A DNA stretch of 56,155 nt, from positions 1 to 56,155 of the forward strand of contig JAIPJP010000004.1 of assembly GCA_021734105.1 (NCBI GenBank), in the 5' to 3' direction. The DNA is from Candidatus Woesearchaeota archaeon (lineage in GTDB: Archaea > Nanobdellota > Nanobdellia > Woesearchaeales > SKGA01). Below the pieces are notes generated by a model. It ran no database searches, was not told the DNA's origin, and was given only the letters and a program-made list of their open reading frames with translations. A program made the position numbers and the translations under genes. Position 1 is the first letter of the stretch. Every line of letters begins with the position of its first letter. Shown one piece after another: positions 25,828-34,241 of the stretch.

Positions 25828-27366
25828 ATGACTGGACAAAATCTTATGATGAACACTGGATCTTTTACGTATAAGATCTACAAATTCATAGTAAGAAAAC
25901 GGGCTGTAATATCAAGTGAGATAGCAGAAGAATTCAAGGATACTCCTCTGCAAAAGCATCACGTATCCAGTTATTTAAAACAACTTCTAAAAAACGAGCT
26001 TATCGTCAAGAGTACTGACAAAGTCCAGTCCAAGAACAGGATGTGCTCAAGGTCTTTCGTGTACGGTCTTTCTGAAGAAGACATCAGACGAAAGATAGAA
26101 TCATTCAATAAGTCCATTGATACAGAAGATCTTCTTGTAGGCATCAAAGCCAAAGTATTTGAGATATTTCAAAATAACAGGTCAGGACTTACTTTAGCAG
26201 AAGTCTTCTATCAATTAAAGGATTATCCTACTTTAGAGGATTATGCTAACTGGGATTATACGTATCAGTGTATCAGGGAATTGTTTACTGCTGGAAAGAT
26301 CAATAGAAGTGAGTTTAGTATTCCTGCAACTGAGATGATCCATGGCAGAAAGCCAGGATATGTCTATGGCAAGGATGAAGAAGCTATACGGATAAAGGTC
26401 CTTGATCTTATGCCAAAACAGGTAAGGACTGCCTACTTGGATATTATTCAGTCTAATGAGATCTATCCAATAGATGTCTTAAAAGAGAAGTACAAGATTG
26501 AAGAAGAAGTCATCAAATCGTGGTTTGTGTACAGACTTGCTTCAGTCTCTTGGGTAAAAGTCTTTTCCTATAAGCAAAGAAGATATTACTATAATCCATC
26601 AAGACCAGAGAACCTCATCGCTGAATTAGTACCAAAGATACATCAAAAAGAGGTTGTTAGGAGTATTCTAGATAATAGTACTCTTGGATTTGCGTTTGAA
26701 GAACAAGCAATATTTTACTTTGTAATGTACTTAATCAAGAGATATAAATTACAGGTTCGTCTTAATGCTGATTTTCCTAAGAAGATTCCTTCATGGTTTA
26801 ATAAGGATCATATCCATAAATATACTGATGAGAAAGGTAAACGATTAGTTGATGTGTGGAAGTTTGATAATGATCCAATAGATTATCTGATTTATGTCTA
26901 TGATGATATCATGGATGTTCCTATCATGGGTTATGCTGTTTCTATTAAGCGAGATAAGAAAGGAAAATATCTTGGTATGGCTGGAAAAAAGTACATCACT
27001 TCTATGATTGGTTGTATGTCTCAAGGTTTCTCATATGATATGAGAAAGATTCCTCAATTTAATTCTTTGAAGCCTGTGTTAATTATGAATAATCCAATGG
27101 GAATCAAACTTTTTGATTGGGCAAGACAGACAGGATGTTTGTTGTTATATGCTAAAAAAGTAGAGAGGATAATTGCGTATTGTAATGCAATGGGAATACA
27201 GTATCACAAGGATAAACAAATCAAAGACTTGCACGAAGAGACTATTCTTCTTGAGAGATATGAGAACCATGAAGATGTGATTGTTGGTAAATGTAAAGCT
27301 CATGATCTTGTAAAAAAACAAGTGGAGGTAAGACTAAATGAGACTGAAGAGTCATCTGCAATATGA
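25828..27366 (+). CDS. Winged-helix protein with possible nuclease-like C-domain (left copy)
   Basis: 512 aa. The N-terminus is a winged helix (FTYKIYKFIVRKRAVISSEIA, HHVSSYLKQLLKNELIV). Two more wHTH-like segments follow, then a C-terminal domain with FEEQAIFYFVMYL (about 290), RLVDVWKF and MGYAVSIKRDKKGKYLGMAGKKY. Spacing of the Glu, Asp and Lys positions loosely recalls a PD-(D/E)xK core but is unproven. A paralogue of the same length is at 53533-55080 minus. It overlaps the resolvase gene by 29 nt. A replication initiator or DNA-end processing role is plausible from context. Confidence 0.7.
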   Translation: MTGQNLMMNTGSFTYKIYKFIVRKRAVISSEIAEEFKDTPLQKHHVSSYLKQLLKNELIVKSTDKVQSKNRMCSRSFVYGLSEEDIRRKIESFNKSIDTEDLLVGIKAKVFEIFQNNRSGLTLAEVFYQLKDYPTLEDYANWDYTYQCIRELFTAGKINRSEFSIPATEMIHGRKPGYVYGKDEEAIRIKVLDLMPKQVRTAYLDIIQSNEIYPIDVLKEKYKIEEEVIKSWFVYRLASVSWVKVFSYKQRRYYYNPSRPENLIAELVPKIHQKEVVRSILDNSTLGFAFEEQAIFYFVMYLIKRYKLQVRLNADFPKKIPSWFNKDHIHKYTDEKGKRLVDVWKFDNDPIDYLIYVYDDIMDVPIMGYAVSIKRDKKGKYLGMAGKKYITSMIGCMSQGFSYDMRKIPQFNSLKPVLIMNNPMGIKLFDWARQTGCLLLYAKKVERIIAYCNAMGIQYHKDKQIKDLHEETILLERYENHEDVIVGKCKAHDLVKKQVEVRLNETEESSAI

Positions 27367-27697
27367 AAGAGATTTTTGTAATCTCATGAAGGAACGAGGT
27401 TTTCATACAGAAAGAGTAGCTGCATCAGGACGAAGAAAATATTCTGTCTGTGATGTTGTTTTGTTTAGTAAGACAAAGACTTTCCTTGTGGAAGTAAAAA
27501 GTACGGCTGAAGAGAAATTCAAAATGAGAGGACTGCATGGAATAATTGAGAAAGCCAGAGAGTTTAATGTTGGTTCTTTGCTGGCTGTTTATTTCAAGAG
27601 TTCACACTCGTCACAAGGTAGCGGAAAATGGGTTTTAAAGCTACTTAATTCCGAGCTTAAGGAGGTTACCAAAAATGATAGATCTGACGAAATTTAA
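27338..27697 (+). CDS. Archaeal Hjc-like Holliday junction resolvase (left copy)
   Basis: 119 aa. Hjc-type catalytic residues are visible: Glu10 in QYERDF, Asp39 in VCDVVLF and the E-V-K triad Glu52/Lys54 in LVEVKST, with RVAASGRR between them. Hjc dimers cleave four-way junctions. It overlaps the winged-helix gene (29 nt) and the ligase gene (23 nt). The first 36 residues are nearly identical to the copy at 53199-53561. Confidence 0.85.
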   Translation: MRLKSHLQYERDFCNLMKERGFHTERVAASGRRKYSVCDVVLFSKTKTFLVEVKSTAEEKFKMRGLHGIIEKAREFNVGSLLAVYFKSSHSSQGSGKWVLKLLNSELKEVTKNDRSDEI

Positions 27698-28487
27698 ACC
27701 ACAATTAGTAGGAGAAGGCGACCTAGGAATATTCCTCTACAACAACGACGGAGTATTTGTAGAACCAAAAATTGATGGGGTTCGTATTTTGTGTTTGAAG
27801 CGAGAGGATAGCATACAATTCTTTGCAAGAAGTGGAGCAGAATGGACACAAAGATTTGGAGATATAGGTTCTGAGATAATAAAAGGAATACATGGAAATA
27901 ACATGATCTTAGATGGAGAAATGGCAGTAGTTCAAGATGGAAAAGTATTGAGTTCAAACGCAGTATTACAGAAGAAATTACCTAAAGGACAGAAATTTGT
28001 TTACTTTGTCTTTGATGTGTTACAGATAGGGGAACATTTCCTGTATAAAGATCCATTGCTTACTCGTAAACAACATCTCGGATTGTTGATTGAGGAGAAT
28101 GATCATCTTTCTCACGTTCCTTTCTTTGGCACAAATACAATAGTAGACATACAAGAGTTCTACAAGAAAATGATAGAAAAAGGAATGGAAGGAATAGTAG
28201 TAAAGAACTGCAGTCCATATCATCCAGGATCAAGATATAACTGGCTAAAAAAGAAACCTTTGAAGACCGTTGATCTTGAAGTAATCAGTCGAAAAGAAAG
28301 AAAAGACAATAGAGGATGGATATACACACTAGCAGAAGGAGAAAAACAAATAGCAACAGCAAGCTCACAGTTAGATATTGGTAATGGTCAAGTTGTGGAA
28401 GTTGGTTATGATTTGAAATACGAAAAAGACGATGGTGGCTACAAACTAAGATTTCCTAAGATATTAAGAGTGAGGGAAGATAAATAA
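27675..28487 (+). CDS. Minimal ATP-dependent DNA ligase (left copy)
   Basis: 270 aa. Nucleotidyltransferase motifs: EPKIDGVRI with the adenylated Lys32, LDGEMAV (motif III), VVKN in GMEGIVVKN (motif IV) and NWLKKKP (motif V), followed by a short OB domain ending RFPKILRVRE. No N-terminal DNA-binding domain, so it is a virus/plasmid-sized nick-sealing enzyme. It completes the three-gene overlapping module and has a paralogue at 52424-53221. Confidence 0.87.
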   Translation: MIDLTKFKPQLVGEGDLGIFLYNNDGVFVEPKIDGVRILCLKREDSIQFFARSGAEWTQRFGDIGSEIIKGIHGNNMILDGEMAVVQDGKVLSSNAVLQKKLPKGQKFVYFVFDVLQIGEHFLYKDPLLTRKQHLGLLIEENDHLSHVPFFGTNTIVDIQEFYKKMIEKGMEGIVVKNCSPYHPGSRYNWLKKKPLKTVDLEVISRKERKDNRGWIYTLAEGEKQIATASSQLDIGNGQVVEVGYDLKYEKDDGGYKLRFPKILRVREDK

Positions 28488-28527
28488 ATACAATTATTTA
28501 TTAATAAAACAATTTTACAAGCATCAT

Positions 28528-29370
28528 ATGGGTCATGCTAGTAATTTACATGTTGAAATGATGGAAGAGGAAGCTAAATTAAAAAATCCTTGTCCTAAAT
28601 GTCCTGAAGGTGATGGTTATTTAGTTCCATCTGATGATATATCTAGAATGAGTGAAGGGCAATATATGGATTGGCTTGCAGGACATGGACATCAATTTAC
28701 TTGTGATAATTGTGGTTATGAAGAAGAAAGAGAAGTTGACATGTTCAAAGATATTCCTGAAGAGGAAGATTTATTTAAGTTTGATGATCAGATTAACGAG
28801 CATGTAATTGAAGATTTAATTGAAAGAGCAATAGAAAAAAGATGTTTTATTGAAGCCTTATCTTTAATACATAATGTGATTGAATTATACTTGAAATACC
28901 GTATTAAATTACATATTTTTAAAAAAGAAGGTCTTGATGGATTCGGAATTGATTTATCAAAGCATAAAAAAGATGAGCAAGGTAGAGAAATAGTAGAACA
29001 TTTTGGAGATGAAACAGATAATGAAAAAAGAGCAAAAATAAAATTCAAAATGTTATTTACAAAAAATAATTATCTTCACAATTATAAAGAGCTTTGTTTT
29101 ATTCTTAACTTAATTGACAAAGAGATGGTTAATTTGATTACTGATTTTAATAAAAGAAGAAATTTAGCAATTCATAATTTATTGAGAGAAGATAAATCTA
29201 AAGGAAATCATATGAAGTATAGTGAGATAATATTAACTGCAAAATTAGGAAGGAGAATTCAGTTAAAACTCAGCCCGATAAATCATTCAGATCAAGACAT
29301 TAGCAATATCTTGAAGAAATTTGACATATCTGATGATGAAGTACAAAAGGACCAATTCTTAAAAAAATAA
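28528..29370 (+). CDS. Zinc-ribbon plus HEPN-like protein
   Basis: 280 aa. A split zinc ribbon, CPKCPEGDGYL (22-32) and CDNCGYE (about 59-65), precedes an all-helical domain. KRRNLAIHNLL near 213 fits the R-x4-6-H motif of HEPN ribonucleases. Proteins of this layout are frequent in defence and element cargo. No partner antitoxin is adjacent; the small RHH gene at 29413 is the nearest candidate. RNase activity is inference. Confidence 0.55.
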   Translation: MGHASNLHVEMMEEEAKLKNPCPKCPEGDGYLVPSDDISRMSEGQYMDWLAGHGHQFTCDNCGYEEEREVDMFKDIPEEEDLFKFDDQINEHVIEDLIERAIEKRCFIEALSLIHNVIELYLKYRIKLHIFKKEGLDGFGIDLSKHKKDEQGREIVEHFGDETDNEKRAKIKFKMLFTKNNYLHNYKELCFILNLIDKEMVNLITDFNKRRNLAIHNLLREDKSKGNHMKYSEIILTAKLGRRIQLKLSPINHSDQDISNILKKFDISDDEVQKDQFLKK

Positions 29371-29412
29371 TTTTAATTCTGTCAATTCCTCTACAAGTTT
29401 GGAGGAGTATAA

Positions 29413-29598
29413 ATGAAAAGAACAAGATTCATCAATTTCAGAGTAACGGCAAGACAATACGAATTAATACAACTAAGAAAAGAATGCAAAGGATATCATT
29501 CTCTATCTCAATTCATCAGAGACTTATTGTTAAGCGATGAGATGATTACAGAAAAAAGAATAAGAGAAATGCATGAAATAATTGTACAAAAAAAGTGA
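29413..29598 (+). CDS. Small ribbon-helix-helix-like protein
   Basis: 61 aa: MKRTRFINFRVTARQYELIQ then HSLSQFIRDLLLSD, which fits a beta strand and two helices as in RHH/MobC-like DNA-binding proteins. GGAGG is 9 nt upstream of the ATG. It may be a regulator or an accessory protein of a relaxation/partition system; no relaxase is seen. Confidence 0.62.
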   Translation: MKRTRFINFRVTARQYELIQLRKECKGYHSLSQFIRDLLLSDEMITEKRIREMHEIIVQKK

Positions 29599-29722
29599 AG
29601 AATTTTTGGAAAAAACTCCGAAAGCGTTGTTTGTTGGAGTATTTTAAGCTAAAAAACCACAAAATATATAAATAAGTTACGTATACTATTTGGTTATGTA
29701 TTAAGAAATGGGGGATTATAAT

Positions 29723-29995
29723 ATGGCAGAACCAATTCCGAAATGGATGCAAATAAAATTTTCACAATTATGGAGTGCTTTTGAAAGCAGAGGATTCACA
29801 ATGGCAGAATGCCAAGAAATATTAGAAGAGAATAAAAGAGAAGTTGTCGCTGTCGTTTTATCAAGACTCAAAGCAACTGGATGGTTAGAAGTAACTTCTG
29901 ATCCAAAAGATAATCGAAAAAAAACATATCATCTTTCAAGACCAGACATAATACTTAAGCAATTAGCAACAGTGGAGGTAACTACAAATGCATAA
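29723..29995 (+). CDS. Winged-helix transcription regulator
   Basis: 90 aa from ATG 29723 (MAEPIPKWMQ), selected because GGGGGAT precedes it at the right spacing; ATG 29708 is inside the leader. Helices and wing: FTMAECQEILEENKREVVAVVLSRLKATGWLEVTSD. A TATA box AAATATATAAATA lies near 29662. It overlaps the next gene by 8 nt, so the two are co-expressed. Confidence 0.68.
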   Translation: MAEPIPKWMQIKFSQLWSAFESRGFTMAECQEILEENKREVVAVVLSRLKATGWLEVTSDPKDNRKKTYHLSRPDIILKQLATVEVTTNA

Positions 29996-31136
29996 AATTA
30001 CACAAATAGGATTAGGATCATCAAATAATGAAATGAAATACAAAATTGTTAATACTACCGCAGGAACCTTTAAAACAAGATGTTCTGCATATAATCAAAC
30101 ATTAGAAAGAATTGAAAAAATTCTTGAAACTAATGCGGGAACTACTCTTTCAGGTCCACCAATTAAAATATGGACTTTTATGTATGATAGAGAATTTAAA
30201 CCAAGACAAAAATTTCTTCATATAAAACAATTAACAGAAAGTAGACTCACAGGTAAAAAATTTTATGGTGTCGATGTGTTTGACTACGAAATTGATTTTC
30301 TTAAAAAACAACTAAGTAATTCTGATAAGGTGGTAGTTGTTAATCACCTTATGCCTCTAAAACATTGGGATGTTTTTAATAATGAAGATATTTTAAGTAT
30401 GTCAATAGCTTTAGCAAAAACTAACACCCCTCATGTTTCAATACCTCTCTCGCCAAAATGGACGGCTGAAGAATGTATCGATGTAATAAAAGAAACTAAA
30501 AAACACATGACTGAGGAACAAACTTATTTTTTAACATTACATCCTCACATGGATCTTGATGAAGAAAAAAGATTATTAAATTCTATTTCTTCAGATGTTT
30601 ATTTTCAAGGAATCATGATTAATGGAGCAACACCTATGGAAGCACACAATATGGTTTTCTATAGGCAAGCATCTAAAATTCTTCCAGATAATAAATTAAT
30701 AATGTTTGTTAATGTCAATGACGTGTTTGGAGGATTTAAACTTCCTACACAGATGGCTTTTAGAATGTTAAATGCAGACATAACTTGTCGTTCAGTAAAA
30801 CCTTATTTAGCTGGAAATATATTTAATGATGAAAGAAAAAAGAGCATAAATAAAATAGGTATTTACGTAGATGAAGTTGGTGCCATATTAAATGATCATG
30901 AACAACGTCAATGGACTGAGAAATCTGCAACAGAATTCTTAACAGAATATTTTTCTTTAAGAAACAATGTTAATTTTAGAGAGATTGCAATGGCATATAA
31001 TTTTCAGGCATTGAATAAAACTGGAGAACTTGAAAGAAATTATATTGATCAAAAAATCCATGAAAAATATATTGAAGATAGAGTTCATCTATCAGCTTTT
31101 ATGAATTCAGTTCAGAAGGTCGAAGTGAGATTGTAA
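29988..31136 (+). CDS. Unrecognised 382-aa element protein
   Basis: I do not recognise this family. The middle part alternates hydrophobic strands and amphipathic helices (VVVVNHL, TPHVSIPLS, TYFLTLHPHMD, GIMINGATP, KLIMFVNVND), which would suit a TIM-barrel or Rossmann-like enzyme. Conserved-looking polar residues include HPHMDLDE and FNDERKKS. GGAGG precedes the ATG and the start overlaps the winged-helix gene. Its 3' end overlaps the convergent small gene by 30 nt. Confidence 0.6.
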   Translation: MHKITQIGLGSSNNEMKYKIVNTTAGTFKTRCSAYNQTLERIEKILETNAGTTLSGPPIKIWTFMYDREFKPRQKFLHIKQLTESRLTGKKFYGVDVFDYEIDFLKKQLSNSDKVVVVNHLMPLKHWDVFNNEDILSMSIALAKTNTPHVSIPLSPKWTAEECIDVIKETKKHMTEEQTYFLTLHPHMDLDEEKRLLNSISSDVYFQGIMINGATPMEAHNMVFYRQASKILPDNKLIMFVNVNDVFGGFKLPTQMAFRMLNADITCRSVKPYLAGNIFNDERKKSINKIGIYVDEVGAILNDHEQRQWTEKSATEFLTEYFSLRNNVNFREIAMAYNFQALNKTGELERNYIDQKIHEKYIEDRVHLSAFMNSVQKVEVRL

Positions 31137-31313
31137 GATATCTTTCATAATTTTTTTACTTTCTTTTTGAAATTTACTATTAACTTTTTTTCTCATTAGA
31201 ACTCTAAGTTCTTTTTCATCCAACTTTGGATTTTCTCTTCTAACCGAATATCTATACAACAATACTTGACTCTCCAAAGCATCTAATGCAGTATCAACAT
31301 CACTCATATTCAT
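31107..31313 (-). CDS. Small helical protein downstream of AbrB-like gene
   Basis: 68 aa, entirely helical by eye, with charged repeats (KLDEKELRVLMRKKVNSKFQKESKK). GAGGTG lies just upstream of the ATG. It begins 8 bp after the AbrB-like gene ends, on the same strand, so the two form an operon. No family recognised. A toxin role is suggested only by this layout. Confidence 0.6.
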   Translation of the reverse strand: MNMSDVDTALDALESQVLLYRYSVRRENPKLDEKELRVLMRKKVNSKFQKESKKIMKDILQSHFDLLN

Positions 31314-31321
31314 AACACCTC

Positions 31322-31486
31322 TTATTTATTTTTTTGTTTAACTTTCTTTATACCAATTTTCACAAAAGAACCTTTGTCTATATTTAGAAACTCAGCTTCT
31401 GTTTTTGGAATCCACAGCATATAGCTATTTCTAGATTTAATCGCTTTTGCTACAAAACTCGTATCCACTTCCATTTGCGCTGACAT
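31322..31486 (-). CDS. AbrB/MazE-like small DNA-binding protein
   Basis: 54 aa, translated by eye: MSAQMEVDTSFVAKAIK, then RNSYMLWIPKTEAEFLNIDKG and SFVKIGIKKVKQ. The W-I-P-K-x-x-A-x-x-L-x-I-D-K-G pattern fits a swapped-hairpin AbrB fold. The start codon is inside a perfect inverted repeat (31483-31509), which suggests autoregulation. It is followed 8 bp later by the 68-aa gene at 31107-31313, a layout like antitoxin-toxin pairs. Confidence 0.7.
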   Translation of the reverse strand: MSAQMEVDTSFVAKAIKSRNSYMLWIPKTEAEFLNIDKGSFVKIGIKKVKQKNK

Positions 31487-31509
31487 TGTTATACTAAGTT
31501 TAACAATGT
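31483..31509. promoter_or_regulatory. Operator inverted repeat of AbrB-like gene
   Basis: Perfect 9-bp arms ACATTGTTA / TAACAATGT separated by 9 nt. They span the AbrB start codon (31486) and adjoin the minus-strand TATA region (TATATATTATA, about 31510-31520). Confidence 0.75.
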
Positions 31510-31601
31510 TATAATATATAAAGTTTTTTAAAAATAGTTGTATTTAAAATGTATTTATCTTGTGGTATTCATATATATAATTTGTAGTATGAATCATCTC
31601 T

Positions 31602-32339
31602 ATGAGTACAGATGATTTAGTGGAAATTGATGTAAAAGCAGAACTGCAAAAAATTAATGATAAAGGATATATCAAAACTTTAAGAAATGCAGACACAGGA
31701 ATTGGTAAAACTCTAGAAACAGAATTAGGCATTGTTGAAAATAATAATCCTCATGGTGATTTGAAATTTAGAGGGAAAGTTGTAGAGCTTAAAGCACAAA
31801 GAAAAAATTGTTCTTCCAATATCACATTATTTACTTTTGAACCAAGATATAAAAAATATTCAGATGCAGAACTTCTTAAAAAGTATGGCTATAAAGATAA
31901 AGATGGAAGAGTCGGATTAAAAATCACTATGAAGGTAGGAACTATTAATAATCAGGGTTTCACGTTAAAAGTTGATGAAGAAGCAGAAAAAATCAATATT
32001 GTTCATGTAAAGGATGGAGAAGAAGAAATTGTGTGGTCTTATTCATTTGAAAATATTCAAAAGAAACTCGAGAAAAAATTAGCAACAAATCTTTTAATTG
32101 TTCTAGCAGACTCTGAAAAAAGAGAAGACGAATTTGAATATTTTAATTACAATGTTGCTTATTTATTATCTGATTTAAGTTCAGAAAAGTTTGCAGAATT
32201 AATTGATGAAGGAAAAATGGTTGTAGAATTTAGAATGCACCTTAAACCCTCAGGAATTGCAAGAAATCATGGAACTGGATTCAGATTAAATGAAAGATAT
32301 ATTGCTGATCTTTATGAAGATAAAGAAGTCTTAATGTAA
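31602..32339 (+). CDS. MvaI/BcnI-family type II restriction endonuclease
   Basis: 245 aa. NADTGIGKTLETELGI (about 25-40), ENNNPHGDLKFRGKVVELKAQR with the catalytic D...ExK, and NITLFTFEP are characteristic of the MvaI/BcnI fold. The C-terminus has RNHGTGFRL, the loop contributing the conserved His. These enzymes cut CC(W/S)GG-type sites; specificity here is inferred from family only. It precedes a convergent ASCH protein and a matching methyltransferase. Confidence 0.83.
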   Translation: MSTDDLVEIDVKAELQKINDKGYIKTLRNADTGIGKTLETELGIVENNNPHGDLKFRGKVVELKAQRKNCSSNITLFTFEPRYKKYSDAELLKKYGYKDKDGRVGLKITMKVGTINNQGFTLKVDEEAEKINIVHVKDGEEEIVWSYSFENIQKKLEKKLATNLLIVLADSEKREDEFEYFNYNVAYLLSDLSSEKFAELIDEGKMVVEFRMHLKPSGIARNHGTGFRLNERYIADLYEDKEVLM

Positions 32340-32603
32340 TCATTTAAAGTTTTTAATTTCTAAAATTTTCCCCAAATGTATGGAAAATTCTCCTTTTTCT
32401 TTTTTCAAGCCCCTCCATTCAACCCTCATAAATGGTGCATCTTTATTATAACCATTTTTGAACCAAATCTCATCATAAGTTTTATTCTCTAAACGTTTAA
32501 TCCAATAAGGTTTTATCTCTCTATACTCTTTAGTTTTTTCACCAGAAGCAATTTTTTCAAACCATTTTCTAAGCAAAGTGAGATGAAGAATACGCTTTTC
32601 CAT
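32340..32603 (-). CDS. ASCH/PUA-like domain protein
   Basis: 87 aa: RILHLTLLRKWFEKIASGEKTKEYREIKPYW is a typical ASCH opening (L-x-x-x-W-x-x-x-I-x-x-G-x-K-x-x-E-x-R). The domain binds RNA or modified nucleotides. It sits 1 bp from the endonuclease stop and directly behind the methyltransferase gene, so it may belong to the restriction-modification operon. Confidence 0.8.
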   Translation of the reverse strand: MEKRILHLTLLRKWFEKIASGEKTKEYREIKPYWIKRLENKTYDEIWFKNGYNKDAPFMRVEWRGLKKEKGEFSIHLGKILEIKNFK

Positions 32604-32604
32604 T

Positions 32605-33879
32605 TTAGTTCTTCTCTAAAATAACAATCCATTCCTCATTCATAGTTACTGCATGGTTTCCAGATTTATTTGTTGGACTATTTAATTTAGGCATCCTTTT
32701 ATGAGGAATATTTCGAATAAAAGTATTAATGTGATCATACGAATTCTGAGCTTTGAATAATTCAATAATAATTTCATCTGTAGGAATTTGAACACCTTTT
32801 ACTGTTCTATTCCCAACAACAAAACATAAATGAGATCCTTTTTTCATGATTCTATCTAACTCTTTTACACACAAGTCAAAATCAATATAAAAACTCAGAA
32901 CATCTCTTGCTCTTTTTGGATCAATTGAACTAATTTTATTAATTATTTTCGTTAATGTAGGGGAATTTAGATCATGTAATAAGTCTTTGGTTGGCTTTCC
33001 CCCCAAACTTACTTTATCTATGTTGATTACTGTCTCTTTGTCATAACCCAACCATTGCAAAGCTAATCTTGAAAATTGACCATAAGCAACAGTTGTTCTA
33101 CTATCTCCATATGGAGGAGAGGTTACTATTAAATCAACCGAATTATCGGGGATGGATGTTTTTAATCTTGTATCTTCTGCAAGTATATTTATTTCACATT
33201 TATCGTTATATTGTGACCAGTATTCCTTCATTTGAACAATATTTTTTGTTGCTTTTTTATGAAATTCCTCGATAGTATTAGGATTATGATCATCCATCAT
33301 CTTTTGATTCATCCTATATAATTTGAATTCTCTATTTCTAGTGTAAGAAACATTTCTAACAGTTTCAGAAAAAGCAATTAAGAAAAAATCTCTTATATCT
33401 TTATCTTTAATTGAATTAATACACTCTTTAATAACAGCAAGATCTGTTATCACATCTTCTTTAAACCAAAACTCTATATTAAAAAAATTTGGTTTTGAAA
33501 TATTTGATTTGTCATCAATTGAGTTGATCTTTTTCATTAAATTTTGAAAAGCAGAATCTAATTTCACTGGATTAATAGGAGTAGTTTTGACCTTTGAAAT
33601 AAGCAAGGCTAAGGGATTTATATCTATCCCATAAGACTTTTTAAAATTAGTATGTAGTGTTGCTTCAAGTAAAGCAGTTCCTGACCCCATAAACGGATCT
33701 AGAATCACAGACTTATCACCCCCATACATTTCTATTAATCTTTTTGCGACTTGAGGAATCATCATTGCAGGGTATGTGTGAAATCCATGATTACTATATT
33801 TAGTAAAGGAAGTCCTAAAGTCCCAAGTCTCATCCTTATATTTGATTGGTTTATCCATTTGTAAGCTTACTGATTGCAT
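32605..33879 (-). CDS. DNA methyltransferase, probable N4-cytosine type
   Basis: 424 aa. SAM motif DPFMGSGTALLEA (about 61-73) precedes the catalytic motif TSPPYGDS (about 247-254); S/T-P-P-Y favours N4-cytosine or N6-adenine amino methylation. It should protect the sites of the MvaI/BcnI-like nuclease, whose classical partner methylates N4 of cytosine. An internal ATG at 33858 is an alternative start. It overlaps the HTH gene by 29 nt. Confidence 0.85.
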   Translation of the reverse strand: MQSVSLQMDKPIKYKDETWDFRTSFTKYSNHGFHTYPAMMIPQVAKRLIEMYGGDKSVILDPFMGSGTALLEATLHTNFKKSYGIDINPLALLISKVKTTPINPVKLDSAFQNLMKKINSIDDKSNISKPNFFNIEFWFKEDVITDLAVIKECINSIKDKDIRDFFLIAFSETVRNVSYTRNREFKLYRMNQKMMDDHNPNTIEEFHKKATKNIVQMKEYWSQYNDKCEINILAEDTRLKTSIPDNSVDLIVTSPPYGDSRTTVAYGQFSRLALQWLGYDKETVINIDKVSLGGKPTKDLLHDLNSPTLTKIINKISSIDPKRARDVLSFYIDFDLCVKELDRIMKKGSHLCFVVGNRTVKGVQIPTDEIIIELFKAQNSYDHINTFIRNIPHKRMPKLNSPTNKSGNHAVTMNEEWIVILEKN

Positions 33880-34117
33880 TTTTTCCTAACTCCGTTAATT
33901 CATATAAGCGACCTTTTTTGTTGTCCTCATTTAAGCATTCAACAATTCCGTGTGATTTCAACTCTTTTAAGAATGTACTTACATGATTCAAACGGATACT
34001 GGTCTGTTCGGCAATTTCTGAAGGCATAATAGTCTTGTTTCCAATTACTTTAACTATTTTAAACCTATATTCACTTGATTTTAATAATGAAATTGCATCA
34101 ACCATATCTTTTTCCAT
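33851..34117 (-). CDS. ArsR/MarR-like winged-helix regulator of the RM operon
   Basis: 88 aa: SSEYRFKIVKVIGNKTIMPSEIAEQT, then RLNHVSTFLKELKSHGIVECLNED and a wing RLYELTELGKN. It is a minimal single winged helix. It is transcribed first in the operon with the methyltransferase, and a perfect palindrome sits 7 nt upstream of its ATG. It probably sets the timing of methyltransferase and nuclease expression. Confidence 0.75.
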   Translation of the reverse strand: MEKDMVDAISLLKSSEYRFKIVKVIGNKTIMPSEIAEQTSIRLNHVSTFLKELKSHGIVECLNEDNKKGRLYELTELGKNAISKLTNG

Positions 34118-34123
34118 ACATTT

Positions 34124-34137
34124 GATGTAAGTACATC
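34124..34137. promoter_or_regulatory. Operator palindrome GATGTA-AG-TACATC
   Basis: Perfect 6+2+6 inverted repeat 7 nt upstream of the winged-helix start and close to the minus-strand TATA (TTAAATATATATA, 34139-34151). A candidate autoregulation site. Confidence 0.6.
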
Positions 34138-34147
34138 TTTATATATA

Positions 34148-34200
34148 TTTAACCACAATATAAGTACAAGTTTAATACATTAATAAACTTTGTGGTTAAA
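34148..34200. promoter_or_regulatory. Long-spaced inverted repeat in a divergent promoter
   Basis: Perfect 11-bp arms TTTAACCACAA (34148-34158) and TTGTGGTTAAA (34190-34200) separated by 31 bp between the HTH gene and the DUF2779 gene. It could regulate both. Confidence 0.6.
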
Positions 34201-34241
34201 AAACCGAAAATTATTCAAATAACCAAATTATTACATTATTA

